A stretch of DNA of 64,000 nt, taken from positions 1,674,001 through 1,738,000 of the forward strand of contig NZ_CP010979.1 in the NCBI RefSeq assembly GCF_000498395.2. The letters run 5' to 3'. Positions 8,384-16,624 of the stretch are shown piece by piece. Within the stretch, counting starts at the first letter, position 1, and each line of letters opens with the position of its first letter. The stretch is from Pseudomonas putida S13.1.2. GTDB lineage: Bacteria; Pseudomonadota; Gammaproteobacteria; Pseudomonadales; Pseudomonadaceae. Position numbers and translations under genes: made by a program. The notes under the pieces are model-generated. The model was not told where the DNA came from, ran no database searches, and saw nothing but the letters and a program-made list of their open reading frames with translations.

Positions 8384-9721
8384 ATGAGCAACGAAGCGGT
8401 CGATATCAAGGCATGGATCGACGACCGACCAGTATCCCGGTATCAGTGGCTCATCATGGCCCTGTGCTTTCTGGTTGTTCTGTTCGATGGTTTCGATGTG
8501 GCGGTGATGGGTTTTGTCGCACCTTCATTGATCCAGGAGTGGGGCCTTACCCGTGCGGCTTTTGGCCCGGTCATGAGCGCCGGCATGGTAGGCCTTGCGA
8601 TTGGCGCTTTGACCGCAGGCCCTTACGCTGACCGCTTGGGTCGCAAGCGGGTGCTGCTGATCGCCGTGACTGGGTTCAGTGTGCTGAGCCTGGCCTGCGC
8701 TTTTGCCCGCAACCCCTACGAGCTGGGCATGCTGCGTTTGCTCACCGGGGTAGCCTTGGGTGCAGCGCTGCCGAACACCACCACTTTGCTGTCTGAATAC
8801 CTGCCAGAGCGGAATCGCGCGCTTTTCATCACCATCATGTTTACAGGCTTCAACATGGGTTCCGGGCTTGGGGGTTTTCTGGCTGCCTGGCTGATCCCGG
8901 CGTATGGGTGGCATGCAGTATTGCTCGCGGGGGGCATCATGCCGTTGGTACTGCTTCCGCTTCTTTGGTTGTGGTTGCCTGAATCGGCACGGTTCCTTGC
9001 TGCTCGCAGTGCACCTGCTGCCGAGATCGCCAAGGTGTTGAACCGGCTCGGTGGTGCGTTCACTGCCGCTACGCGGTTCATCGTCAGCGAGGGCCAATCG
9101 AATCACAAGGCACCGGTACGCATGCTGTTCACCGGTCAGTTCCGTTTCGGCACGCTCGCGCTGTGGAGCACCTATTTCATGGGCCTGCTGGTGATTTACC
9201 TGACCATGGGCTGGATGCCCACACTGTTGCGTGACAGTGGCTTGTCCATCGAGCGGGCAGCCAGCATCACAGGCTTGTTCCAGCTCGGCGGTACCGTTGG
9301 CGCCATTGCAGTGGGCTGGGCAATGGATCGGCGCAACCCCAATCGCGTGATTGCCGGGGCTTATGTGCTAGGTGGCTTGTGCATCCTCTTGCTGGGCGCC
9401 ACCAGCCTGGAGTCGACGCTGCTTGCCGTTGGGGTCACCGCAGCCGGGTTTTTCATGAGCGGGGCACAAACCGGGCTCAACGCATTTGCGCCTGGCTACT
9501 ACCCAACAGATTTTCGCGCTACCGGGGTCAGCTGGATGTTAGGGATCGGGCGTTTTGGGGCGATCTTCGGCTCGCTCATTGGCGGCGCAGTGTTGAGTAT
9601 GGGCTTCGCTGTTCCAGTGCTCTTCGCGTTGTTGAGCGTACCGGCCTTTATCGCTGCGATGGCGATCCTGGCCAACGGCCATGCCCGGCGCCGGCCAAGC
9701 CAGGCTGCAGTGGCCCAGTAG
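8384..9721 (+). CDS. galT: Gallate transporter-like MFS protein (aromatic acid:H+ symporter family)
   Basis: This inner-membrane importer of 445 residues is of the AAHS type (relatives: PcaK, BenK). Marks are LFDGFDVAVMGFVAPSL in TM1, ADRLGRKRVL after TM2, RLLTGVALGAALPN in TM4, and PESARFLAAR before the central loop. ATG 8384 has a good site (agaaggtgaaagc); an earlier in-frame start at 8330 has none. It is 25 bases ahead of the gallate dioxygenase gene on the same strand, which is why I name it galT. The substrate is assigned from that linkage rather than from the protein itself. Confidence 0.85.
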   Translation: MSNEAVDIKAWIDDRPVSRYQWLIMALCFLVVLFDGFDVAVMGFVAPSLIQEWGLTRAAFGPVMSAGMVGLAIGALTAGPYADRLGRKRVLLIAVTGFSVLSLACAFARNPYELGMLRLLTGVALGAALPNTTTLLSEYLPERNRALFITIMFTGFNMGSGLGGFLAAWLIPAYGWHAVLLAGGIMPLVLLPLLWLWLPESARFLAARSAPAAEIAKVLNRLGGAFTAATRFIVSEGQSNHKAPVRMLFTGQFRFGTLALWSTYFMGLLVIYLTMGWMPTLLRDSGLSIERAASITGLFQLGGTVGAIAVGWAMDRRNPNRVIAGAYVLGGLCILLLGATSLESTLLAVGVTAAGFFMSGAQTGLNAFAPGYYPTDFRATGVSWMLGIGRFGAIFGSLIGGAVLSMGFAVPVLFALLSVPAFIAAMAILANGHARRRPSQAAVAQ

Positions 9722-9746
9722 CTTCATTCAAGTAAAGGAACATTCC

Positions 9747-11003
9747 ATGGCACGTATTATCGGCGGCCTCGCCGTCTCTCATACACCCACTATCGGGTTC
9801 GCGGTCGACCACGACAAGCAGCAAGATGCGGCGTGGGCCCCAATTTTCGAAGGGTTCGAGCCAATCAAGGCCTGGCTCGATGAGAAAAAGCCCGACGTCC
9901 TCTTCTATATCTTCAACGATCACGTGACATCGTTCTTCTTCGACCACTACGGTGCTTTTACCCTTGGCGTCGATGAACGCTATGAGGTTGCAGACGAGGG
10001 CGGAAACCCTCGTGATCTGCCTGCGGTGAATGGCCATGCGGCACTGTCCCGGCACATCGGCGAAAGCCTGGTGGCTGACGAATTCGACATGGGGTTTTTC
10101 CGTGACAAGCCGCTTGATCACGGGTTCTTTTCCCCCATGTCTGCGTTGCTTGCCTGCGACGACGGCTGGCCGGTAGAAATTGTTCCGCTACAGGTAGGCG
10201 TGCTGCAATTCCCCATTCCGAGTGCCCGTCGCTGCTACAAGCTGGGGCAGGCGCTGCGCCGGGCGATTGAAAGTTATCCAGAGGATCTCAAGGTGGCCAT
10301 TGTGGCCACAGGTGGGGTTTCTCACCAGGTCCATGGCGAGCGCTGTGGGTTCAACAACCCCGAATGGGATGCGCAGTTCCTGGATCTGCTGATACATGAC
10401 CCGCTGCGCCTCACGGAAATGACCCTAGCCGAATTCGCTACGTTAGGTGGGCTGGAAGGGGCAGAGGTGATCACCTGGTTGATCATGCGAGGTGCGCTGT
10501 CATCCAACGTGAAGAAGCTGCACCAGGACTACTACCTGCCGTCGATGACAGGTATTGCAACGCTGCTGCTGGAGAATGAGGATCGACCGGTGCCCGTCGA
10601 AACCACCGCCCGGCACCTCAAGCACATGCGGCACCAGCTCGACGGCATCGAAAAGCTGGAAGGTACTTACCCGTTCACGCTGGAGCGAAGCGCCAAGGGC
10701 TACCGCCTGAACAAGTTTCTGCACCGCATGATCGAACCTGACTGGCGCCGTCGCTTTCTGGAAACGCCAGAGGCGCTTTTTGATGAGGCGGGTTTGAGCG
10801 AAGAAGAATGCGACCTGTTACGCCGCCGTGACTGGCGAGGGCTGATCCAGTACGGCGCAATCTTCTTCGTACTGGAAAAGCTTGCTGCGGTAGTGGGGGT
10901 GCCAAACCTGCAGGTGTACGCCGCGATGCGTGGGCAGAGCCTGGAAGACTTCATGAAGACGCGCAACCAGCAGGTGCTGTATTCGGTGGCCGGCAAGCCA
11001 TAA
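9747..11003 (+). CDS. galA: Gallate dioxygenase
   Basis: GalA is an Fe(II) ring-cleaving enzyme that opens gallate between C4 and C5 to give 4-oxalomesaconate (keto/enol forms). The 418-residue chain is a fusion: a LigB-like catalytic domain (about 1-285, starting RIIGGLAVSHTPTIGFAVD with the candidate iron histidine in SHTP, then FNDHVTSFFFDHYG, DHGFFSPM and GGVSHQVHGER), followed by a LigA-like domain (about 300-410, YRLNKFLHRMIEPDWRRRF through YAAMRGQSLEDFM). This two-domain layout and length match P. putida GalA. Start ATG 9747 follows taaaggaacattcc. It shares a transcript with galT upstream; the galR gene converges from the other strand. Confidence 0.93.
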   Translation: MARIIGGLAVSHTPTIGFAVDHDKQQDAAWAPIFEGFEPIKAWLDEKKPDVLFYIFNDHVTSFFFDHYGAFTLGVDERYEVADEGGNPRDLPAVNGHAALSRHIGESLVADEFDMGFFRDKPLDHGFFSPMSALLACDDGWPVEIVPLQVGVLQFPIPSARRCYKLGQALRRAIESYPEDLKVAIVATGGVSHQVHGERCGFNNPEWDAQFLDLLIHDPLRLTEMTLAEFATLGGLEGAEVITWLIMRGALSSNVKKLHQDYYLPSMTGIATLLLENEDRPVPVETTARHLKHMRHQLDGIEKLEGTYPFTLERSAKGYRLNKFLHRMIEPDWRRRFLETPEALFDEAGLSEEECDLLRRRDWRGLIQYGAIFFVLEKLAAVVGVPNLQVYAAMRGQSLEDFMKTRNQQVLYSVAGKP

Positions 11004-11035
11004 CCGAAATTGCCGGCGCGCCTTCCGTAATTTCT

Positions 11036-12241
11036 CTAGGCGGTTGCCTGCTCGCCCGTCACTGCGCGGATCATGTCCATCAGGGCCTGCGCTACTGGCG
11101 AGTGCAGGCAGCCGTTTCGGTATGTCAGCCCAATGGCGCGGGAAGTCTGTTTCAACTCGACAGGCAAGACACATAACTCGCCAGAGGCGATTTCCTGCTC
11201 CAACTGGTGTGCGGAAACGGCTGCGATCATGTCGGAACGCAGCAACAAACCTCTGATGATGGCCATATCGGCGCTTTCAACCACCGGGTGTGGGCTGGCC
11301 ATGCCCAGTGCAGTGAAACATCCATCCAGCATCTGGCGCGCGGGTGAACCGGCCCTTGGCAATACCCATTTTGCGGTTGAAAGCGCGCTGTAGTTCAGGC
11401 TTTTCGCGAGTGGGTGGTGTTGCCGGGCCACAAGCACCATTTCTTCGGACAGCAGCTTCTCTCCTGTAAGGTCACTTGCGTAAGCCGCACTGCGCAACGC
11501 ACCGAAGATGAAGTCCACATCGCCCGCGCGCAACTCGGTGGCCAGCAGGTCGAAAGGGCTTTCGTTGGTAATCACCTGAATATGGGGGTGGGCGGCCATC
11601 AGGCGCACGATGGCTGCAGGCAAGATTCGCGTTCGGCCCAGGGGCAGGGCGCCCACATGCACTGCGCCTTGCAATTGGCCGTGAAGGGCTGAGATGTCTG
11701 TTTCCATGTGGCGCAGTTCATTGAGTGCACGCCGGATGGGGAACAGTATTTCGTGGCTCGTGCGGGTAGGTTGCAGGCCTCGAGGGGTTCGCTCGAACAG
11801 CGTTTGGCCACAGCCGCTCTCCATGACCTTGAGCGTTGAGCTGATGGCCGGCTGAGTCAAGCCCATGAGGTTCGCAACGGTCTGCATGTGATGCGTCTCG
11901 CAGAGGCTCACGAAAATCTGCAGCCGCTTGACCTGGAACAGGTACAGCGGCTCCACGGGCTGCTTGTCTGCCGGGGCAAGCAGCCGAGGTACAGAGCCGA
12001 GCTCCTCCAGCACCCTGCGCGCCCGCGGCAGCACGCGCTCACCATAGCCGGTAAGACGCATGCCATTGGTGTGACGCTCGAACAGAGGCGCATTCAAGCG
12101 GGCCTCCAGCTCGGAGATCGAGCGTGTAACCACAGACTGCGCGCGGTACAAGGCTGATGAAGCTTTGGAAACACTCCCGAGCTCCGCGACGCGCACGAAT
12201 GCCCGCACGTGCATCAAGCCTGGCAGCTCCCTGATTTCCAT
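11036..12241 (-). CDS. galR: LysR-type regulator of gallate genes, with two helix-turn-helix domains
   Basis: This regulator reads from ATG 12241 to 11036 (401 residues), about 100 longer than a usual LysR protein. The extra length is a second LysR-type HTH: domain one at about 10-68 (HVRAFVRVAELGSVSKASSA, LFERHTNGMRLT) and domain two at about 104-162 (VKRLQIFVSLCETHHMQ, GLTQPAISSTLKVMES, LFERTPRGLQPT). A single effector domain follows. The frame is open to 12325, but the family-like start is MEIRELPGLMHVRAF. It is divergent from galB and convergent with galA, as in P. putida. It probably activates galBCD and galTA in response to gallate or a ring-cleavage product. Confidence 0.85.
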   Translation of the reverse strand: MEIRELPGLMHVRAFVRVAELGSVSKASSALYRAQSVVTRSISELEARLNAPLFERHTNGMRLTGYGERVLPRARRVLEELGSVPRLLAPADKQPVEPLYLFQVKRLQIFVSLCETHHMQTVANLMGLTQPAISSTLKVMESGCGQTLFERTPRGLQPTRTSHEILFPIRRALNELRHMETDISALHGQLQGAVHVGALPLGRTRILPAAIVRLMAAHPHIQVITNESPFDLLATELRAGDVDFIFGALRSAAYASDLTGEKLLSEEMVLVARQHHPLAKSLNYSALSTAKWVLPRAGSPARQMLDGCFTALGMASPHPVVESADMAIIRGLLLRSDMIAAVSAHQLEQEIASGELCVLPVELKQTSRAIGLTYRNGCLHSPVAQALMDMIRAVTGEQATA

Positions 12242-12396
12242 GGCGACAGTCAACTTTCTGCTTGAGGTGGCGTTGACTATGCCGATCCCAGACGAGGAGG
12301 GCAATAAGGAAAACGCATACCCCATACACCCGAACGCATTACTGCTTCAGTCAGACCGAATGCGAAGCTGTGCCTATCGAAACAGGAGCACTCGCA
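12242..12396. promoter_or_regulatory. Divergent galR / galB promoter region
   Basis: This 155-base gap separates the start codons of galR (minus) and galB (plus) and must hold both promoters and the regulator's site. It is AT-richer near 12300-12330 (gcaataaggaaaacgcatacc). I could not fix a clear T-N11-A dyad. The galB ribosome site ggag (12384-12387) lies at its right end. Confidence 0.5.
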
Positions 12397-13131
12397 ATGA
12401 CAGGATCACAAAAAAACGCATTGGTTGTCAGCGCCCATTCTGCCGATTTTGTATGGCGTGCAGGTGGCGCTATCGCGCTGCACGCCCAGCAGGGTTACAA
12501 CGTGCACATCGTTTGCCTGTCCTACGGCGAACGGGGCGAGTCTGCAAAACTTTGGCGAAAGGGCGACATGAGTGAGGGCAAGGTGAAAGCTGCCCGCCAG
12601 GAGGAGGCGATGGCTGCAGCCGAAATACTTGGCGCAAGTGTGGAGTTTTTCGACATTGGGGATTACCCCATGCGGGCTGACAAGGACACGCTGTTCCGCC
12701 TGGCCGATGTCATGCGCCGCGTCCAGCCGGCTTTCGTACTCAGCCACTCGCTGAAGGACCCGTACAACTACGACCATCCGCTGGCAATGAACCTCACTCA
12801 GGAAGCGAGGATCATCGCCCAGGCAGAAGGTTACCGACCAGGCGAGAAGATTGTCGGGGCACCCCCGGTCTATGCCTTTGAGCCGCATCAGCCCGAACAG
12901 TGTGAGTGGCGCCCGGATGTGTTCCTGGACATCACCGATGTATGGGACAAGAAATACGCTGCGATTCAATGCATGGCCGGGCAGGAACACCTGTGGGAGT
13001 ACTACACACGTGTCGCCCTGCAGCGTGGTGTACAGGCCAAGCGCAACGTTGGCATCACCTGCGCCCGCAACATTGTCTACGCCGAGGGCTACCAGAGCAT
13101 CTTCCCGCGCGTGACGGAGAGCCTGGCATGA
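12397..13131 (+). CDS. galB: 4-oxalomesaconate hydratase (PIG-L family)
   Basis: GalB hydrates 4-oxalomesaconate to 4-carboxy-4-hydroxy-2-oxoadipate in the gallate pathway. The 244-residue protein is of the PIG-L/LmbE fold, unrelated to the LigJ-type hydratase: the N-terminal metal motif appears as [15 protein letters not shown] (family usually AHPDD), with [16 protein letters not shown] as the second metal-binding stretch. ATG 12397 has an aggag site 9 bases upstream; an earlier in-frame ATG at 12370 has none. The stop overlaps the galC start as ATGA. The family and its place between galR and galC make the assignment firm. Confidence 0.9.
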   Translation: MTGSQKNALVVSAHSADFVWRAGGAIALHAQQGYNVHIVCLSYGERGESAKLWRKGDMSEGKVKAARQEEAMAAAEILGASVEFFDIGDYPMRADKDTLFRLADVMRRVQPAFVLSHSLKDPYNYDHPLAMNLTQEARIIAQAEGYRPGEKIVGAPPVYAFEPHQPEQCEWRPDVFLDITDVWDKKYAAIQCMAGQEHLWEYYTRVALQRGVQAKRNVGITCARNIVYAEGYQSIFPRVTESLA

Positions 13132-13844
13132 GTACGCTCGTGGGAAAAACCGGCGTGGTCCTTCGCAACATCGAGCGAGCGGGCGCGGGCCTGGTGGACG
13201 AACTGGCGGCATACGGTGTTGCCACCATCCACGAAGCACAAGGGCGCAAAGGGTTACTGGCGCCCTCGATATCGGCGATTCAGCAGGGCACTTCTGTCAG
13301 TGGCTCGGCCGTCACTGTGCTGGTGGCGCCCGGGGACAACTGGATGTTCCACGTTGCTGTTGAACAATGCCGTCCTGGCGACGTGCTTGTCGTTGCACCC
13401 AGCTCTCCCTGTACCGACGGCTACTTTGGTGACCTGCTCGCAACCTCGCTCAAGGCGCATGGTGTTCGTGCGCTGGTGATCGATGCCGGGGTGCGCGATA
13501 CCCGTACCCTTCGGCAAATGGGCTTCCCTGTCTGGTCACGGGCGGTCAGCGCGCAAGGCACCATCAAGGAAACGCTAGGCTCGGTCAATCTACCGATCAT
13601 TTGCGGCGGGCAGTTGGTCAACCCCGGTGACGTGGTCGTGGCGGATGATGACGGTGTGGTGGTTGTGCGTCGCGATGAGGTGATGCAGGTGCTGGAGGCG
13701 ACCCGTCGGCGTGCTGATCTGGAAGAGCAGAAGGCATTGCGCCTGGCCAGCGGCGAACTCGGTCTGGACATCTACAACATGCGTCCCCGCCTGGCGGAGA
13801 AGGGGTTACGGTACATCGACAGCCTGGATGAACTGGGAGAGTAG
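13128..13844 (+). CDS. galC: 4-carboxy-4-hydroxy-2-oxoadipate aldolase (RraA-like fold)
   Basis: GalC cleaves 4-carboxy-4-hydroxy-2-oxoadipate to pyruvate and oxaloacetate, the last step of gallate degradation. The 238-residue protein belongs to the RraA-like / HMG aldolase family of divalent-metal class II aldolases. Marks are [18 protein letters not shown] near the N-terminus, the catalytic loop region [20 protein letters not shown], and [18 protein letters not shown]. The start overlaps the galB stop by 4 bases; a longer upstream frame (from 12906) is a shadow of galB. galD follows 2 bases later. Confidence 0.92.
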   Translation: MSTLVGKTGVVLRNIERAGAGLVDELAAYGVATIHEAQGRKGLLAPSISAIQQGTSVSGSAVTVLVAPGDNWMFHVAVEQCRPGDVLVVAPSSPCTDGYFGDLLATSLKAHGVRALVIDAGVRDTRTLRQMGFPVWSRAVSAQGTIKETLGSVNLPIICGGQLVNPGDVVVADDDGVVVVRRDEVMQVLEATRRRADLEEQKALRLASGELGLDIYNMRPRLAEKGLRYIDSLDELGE

Positions 13845-13846
13845 AC

Positions 13847-14926
13847 ATGGCCCAGACACGCATTCCCTGCCTGTTGATGCGCGGCGGCACCTCCAAGGCT
13901 GCGTGCTTTCTGGATAGCGACTTGCCGGACCAGGGCGAGCTGCGCGATCGGGTACTGTTGGCCGCCTTGGGCTCACCTGACAGCCGCCAGATCGACGGGA
14001 TAGGTGGCGCAGACCCGCTCACCAGCAAGGTCGCGATCATCAAGGCGTCACGCCGACCCGACGCTGATGTGGATTATCTGTTCGCACAGGTGATCGTAGA
14101 TGAGCCGCGTGTCGACTATGGCCAGAACTGTGGCAATGTCCTTGCTGCTGTCGGCCCTTTTGCACTCGAGCGCGGGCTGGTCACCGCGACGGGGGAGGTC
14201 ACGCCAGTTCGCATTTACATGGAGAACACCGGGCAAATGGCGGTTGCGTATGTGCGCACGCGCGGCGGCTGCGTCGACTATACCGGTGATGTGAAGATTG
14301 ATGGCGTGCCGGGAGCCGGCGCACCGTTGGTCATTGAATTCCAGGACATTGCCGGCTCCAGCTGTGGGGCGTTGCTGCCGACAGGCAACACGCAGGATGT
14401 GTTCGATGGCATCGCGGTCACCTGCATCGACAACGGTATGCCTGTGGTACTGATGCGCGCTGAGGCATTGGGCTGTAGCGGTTACGAGAGCCCGCAACAG
14501 CTGGAGGCCGATTCGGCGTTGAGAAGGCGGCTTGAGAGCATCCGCCGGCAGGCCGGCCTGGCCATGAATCTTGGCGATGTGAGCCAGCGTAATGTGCCCA
14601 AGATGTGCGTGGTGTCGGCTGCTGCCTCGGGAGGTACGCTGAACACGCGTACCTTCATTCCTCATCGCTGCCATGCCAGCATTGGCGTGTTCGGCGCTGT
14701 CAGCGTTGCGACGGCTTGCACGCTACCGGGGACGGTTGCTTCGCAAATTGCTGGCGTAGCGCTTCAGGACCGCATGCGTTTGTCGATCGAGCATCCCACT
14801 GGAGAGTTCACGGTTGAAGCAACGCTTCAGAAGGGAGAGCTTCTGGGGTGCGGGTTGGTACGTACTTCCAGGGTTCTGTTTGACGGGGTAGTGTGTATTG
14901 CGCGCTCCCTTTGGAAAGGACGATAG
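13847..14926 (+). CDS. galD: 4-oxalomesaconate tautomerase (PrpF family)
   Basis: GalD converts the keto form of 4-oxalomesaconate to the enol form that GalB uses. The 359-residue protein is of the PrpF / diaminopimelate-epimerase-like fold. The N-terminus reads IPCLLMRGGTSKAACFLDSD, with later marks VDYGQNCGNVLAAVGPFA (the conserved cysteine in NCGN) and SSCGALLPTGN. It starts 2 bases after galC and ends the operon, followed by a strong hairpin at 14961-14992. The galB-galC-galD order matches the P. putida gallate cluster. No OprD-type galP is present next to it. Confidence 0.92.
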   Translation: MAQTRIPCLLMRGGTSKAACFLDSDLPDQGELRDRVLLAALGSPDSRQIDGIGGADPLTSKVAIIKASRRPDADVDYLFAQVIVDEPRVDYGQNCGNVLAAVGPFALERGLVTATGEVTPVRIYMENTGQMAVAYVRTRGGCVDYTGDVKIDGVPGAGAPLVIEFQDIAGSSCGALLPTGNTQDVFDGIAVTCIDNGMPVVLMRAEALGCSGYESPQQLEADSALRRRLESIRRQAGLAMNLGDVSQRNVPKMCVVSAAASGGTLNTRTFIPHRCHASIGVFGAVSVATACTLPGTVASQIAGVALQDRMRLSIEHPTGEFTVEATLQKGELLGCGLVRTSRVLFDGVVCIARSLWKGR

Positions 14927-14960
14927 CCGTTCCCACAGGTGGAGGTATCTCTGACGTTAA

Positions 14961-14992
14961 TGCCCGCTGCCAAAATACGTAGGCAGCGGGCA
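14961..14992. terminator. Bidirectional terminator between galD and the toxin-like gene
   Basis: The arms tgcccgctgcc (14961-14971) and ggcagcgggca (14982-14992) are a perfect 11-base inverted repeat with a 10-base loop. It lies between two convergent genes, 34 bases after galD and 17 bases beyond the stop of the minus-strand gene. There is no long T-run on either side. Confidence 0.65.
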
Positions 14993-15009
14993 CCAGCCTG
15001 AAGCGATCT

Positions 15010-16164
15010 TTACTGAATCACGGCCTTATCAGGCGAGGCCTGGTTGTACTTGATCGACGCGATACTGTTGCAGAGGCCAACCAGCGTCTGCCAGTCCTGA
15101 TTCGCCAGATTCAGATTCTGCTGAAGCTCTGGCAGGTCAAGGCTGTTAACGTTGCCTTTGCAGTTGTTGAGGTCGGTCAGAACAGTGTTCAGCTCACCCT
15201 CCAGCTCTTCCCAGACCTGCAGTAACAGGCCAATCAAGGTACCTGCTGCCTGCGACAGTTCGATCAACTTGTTGAGCTGGTCGTTCAATGCAGCCAAGCT
15301 GGCGGATTGCTGGGTAACGGCATTCATCCGCGATGTGGTGGCTTCAATCTGACTGCGCAACGTCTTGATCTTGATTTCGGCGGCCACCATGGTCGCGATC
15401 CCGGCAGCGGCTCCGACGATGCCGAAGGCGATCCCGAAGCCGAAGGTGAAGATTGCGATCACGGCGCCTGCGAAGAACGCAACGCCGGCACCAATGGCTG
15501 CAGCGGTTTCCACCACTTGCCAGGTCTTGACCTGCTTGCGCATTGCCTCAATCAGCGCCTGATATTCGGCAACCTGTTCACGGTTTACATCCTGCTGCTT
15601 GGTAGAGTCACTCACCGCATTGGAAAGGATCTTGCTGTCCTGGATGAGGTTGTTGGTAAAGCCAGTGATGTCATTGTGCACCGTTACAGCACTCTGGCTA
15701 AATAGCTGAATATGCGAAATCAGATCCGTGAATTGATTTTTCAGGGCGTTGATGGCCGCCTGGTTGGTCGGGTCCGTCTGAAGCACGGCGACCAGTGAAT
15801 TGATTGTCGCCATGCTGACGTTGAAGGAAATGCCGTAGCCCGCAATAGCGTTGGGAATACTGACCAGGTTCGCGGAAATGCGATACCAGTCATTGGCGTG
15901 GATCTGAGCGTTGCTGAAAGCGGTCTGGAAGGTACTGTACCAAGACGGGGCTGGCGCAATGGTCGGCAGTTGCGTGTTGGTAATGCCCAACACGTAGGCC
16001 ATCACATCGTTATTGGCATTGAACGCGTCGGCTAGCTGCTGATCAATTGGCAAGTCATTGGACGCCTTCAGCGCAGCAGGGACGCTACCCAGCGCAGTGA
16101 TGCTCACGACGTTTGAGAGTGGGTTCAGGCTGAACGGGAAAAACTGCTTCTTCAGTGCATCCAT
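15010..16164 (-). CDS. Alpha-helical pore-forming toxin-like protein (HBL/NHE/MakA-type)
   Basis: This 384-residue protein has no Sec signal peptide. It is mostly predicted amphipathic helix (for example about 120-215 and 263-330, with many Gln, Asn, Ser and Leu). In between lies a single hydrophobic hairpin at about 219-262 (VETAAAIGAGVAFFAGAVIA, then IFTFGFGIAFGIV). Long helices flanking one small hydrophobic head is the layout of the Bacillus HBL/NHE, XaxA and Vibrio MakA alpha pore-formers. The site aaggag lies 8 bases before the ATG. It stands alone, between gallate and sugar-acid genes, with its own terminators, so a partner subunit is not adjacent. Toxin activity is inference from architecture; an unrelated coiled-coil membrane protein remains possible. 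Confidence 0.65.
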   Translation of the reverse strand: MDALKKQFFPFSLNPLSNVVSITALGSVPAALKASNDLPIDQQLADAFNANNDVMAYVLGITNTQLPTIAPAPSWYSTFQTAFSNAQIHANDWYRISANLVSIPNAIAGYGISFNVSMATINSLVAVLQTDPTNQAAINALKNQFTDLISHIQLFSQSAVTVHNDITGFTNNLIQDSKILSNAVSDSTKQQDVNREQVAEYQALIEAMRKQVKTWQVVETAAAIGAGVAFFAGAVIAIFTFGFGIAFGIVGAAAGIATMVAAEIKIKTLRSQIEATTSRMNAVTQQSASLAALNDQLNKLIELSQAAGTLIGLLLQVWEELEGELNTVLTDLNNCKGNVNSLDLPELQQNLNLANQDWQTLVGLCNSIASIKYNQASPDKAVIQ

Positions 16165-16299
16165 GACACTTCTCCTTGAAACTCAGTTGAGTGGGCTATC
16201 CCGTGGCTCAGTTGCACGGATAGCGACTTCATTTAAGCAGCGGTTATTGACGCGGCAAGGCCGTCAGCTGTTGTTTTTTGCTCTAGATGTGCGAGCGAA

Positions 16300-16329
16300 A
16301 ATATACAAGTAGACAAAACAGCACTTTAA
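16300..16329 (-). promoter_or_regulatory. Possible sigma70-type promoter for the toxin-like gene
   Basis: On the minus strand, TTAAAG (16329-16324) and TATATT (16305-16300) are separated by 18 bases, about 135 bases before the start codon. The -35 hexamer is a poor match, so this is only a candidate. Confidence 0.25.
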
Positions 16330-16479
16330 CCGGACCGACGCAGAGGCCTTGGAAAAGCGTATTTTTCCGACAGTGTTCGAGCGAGTGATTGAACCGTGGA
16401 TAGCATCGTGTTGGGGGGGCACCGAGTAGCGGGTTGGCCGAGCGTGTTCAACAGCTTGAGGTCGGTTGCGGGGGAAAGG

Positions 16480-16518
16480 AGTACCCCGTAAAGGCGATGA
16501 ACGTCTCGCGGGGGTACT
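16480..16518 (-). terminator. Intrinsic terminator downstream of the UxaA-type gene
   Basis: The arms agtacccc (16480-16487) and ggggtact (16511-16518) pair perfectly, with further partial pairing inside (aggcg / cgtct around atgaa). Read on the minus strand, the hairpin is followed by cctttcc. A clearly related hairpin occurs at 33431-33460, also after a minus-strand gene. Confidence 0.6.
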
Positions 16519-16624
16519 GTCACTGGGGGCGCCAGGCTTGAGCGCTGCATCTCACCGTCAAGCAAACGGCTGATACCCAGCGGATTGGCGTTTCATGCTG
16601 GCGCCATTGATGAAGGCAGGGGGA

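Larger units (their letters stand above)
16165..16624. other. 460-base gene-free stretch upstream of the toxin-like gene
   Basis: This gap holds the leader and promoter of the toxin-like gene, a terminator hairpin at 16480-16518, and the tail of the UxaA-type gene's transcript. Small open frames here (such as 79 codons at 16326-16565, minus) run through the hairpin and have no ribosome site or family look, so I do not call a gene. Confidence 0.6.

Noticed and set aside
16326..16565. A 79-codon open frame on the minus strand in the leader of the toxin-like gene
   Set aside because: It runs through a terminator hairpin, lacks a ribosome site and has no family likeness.
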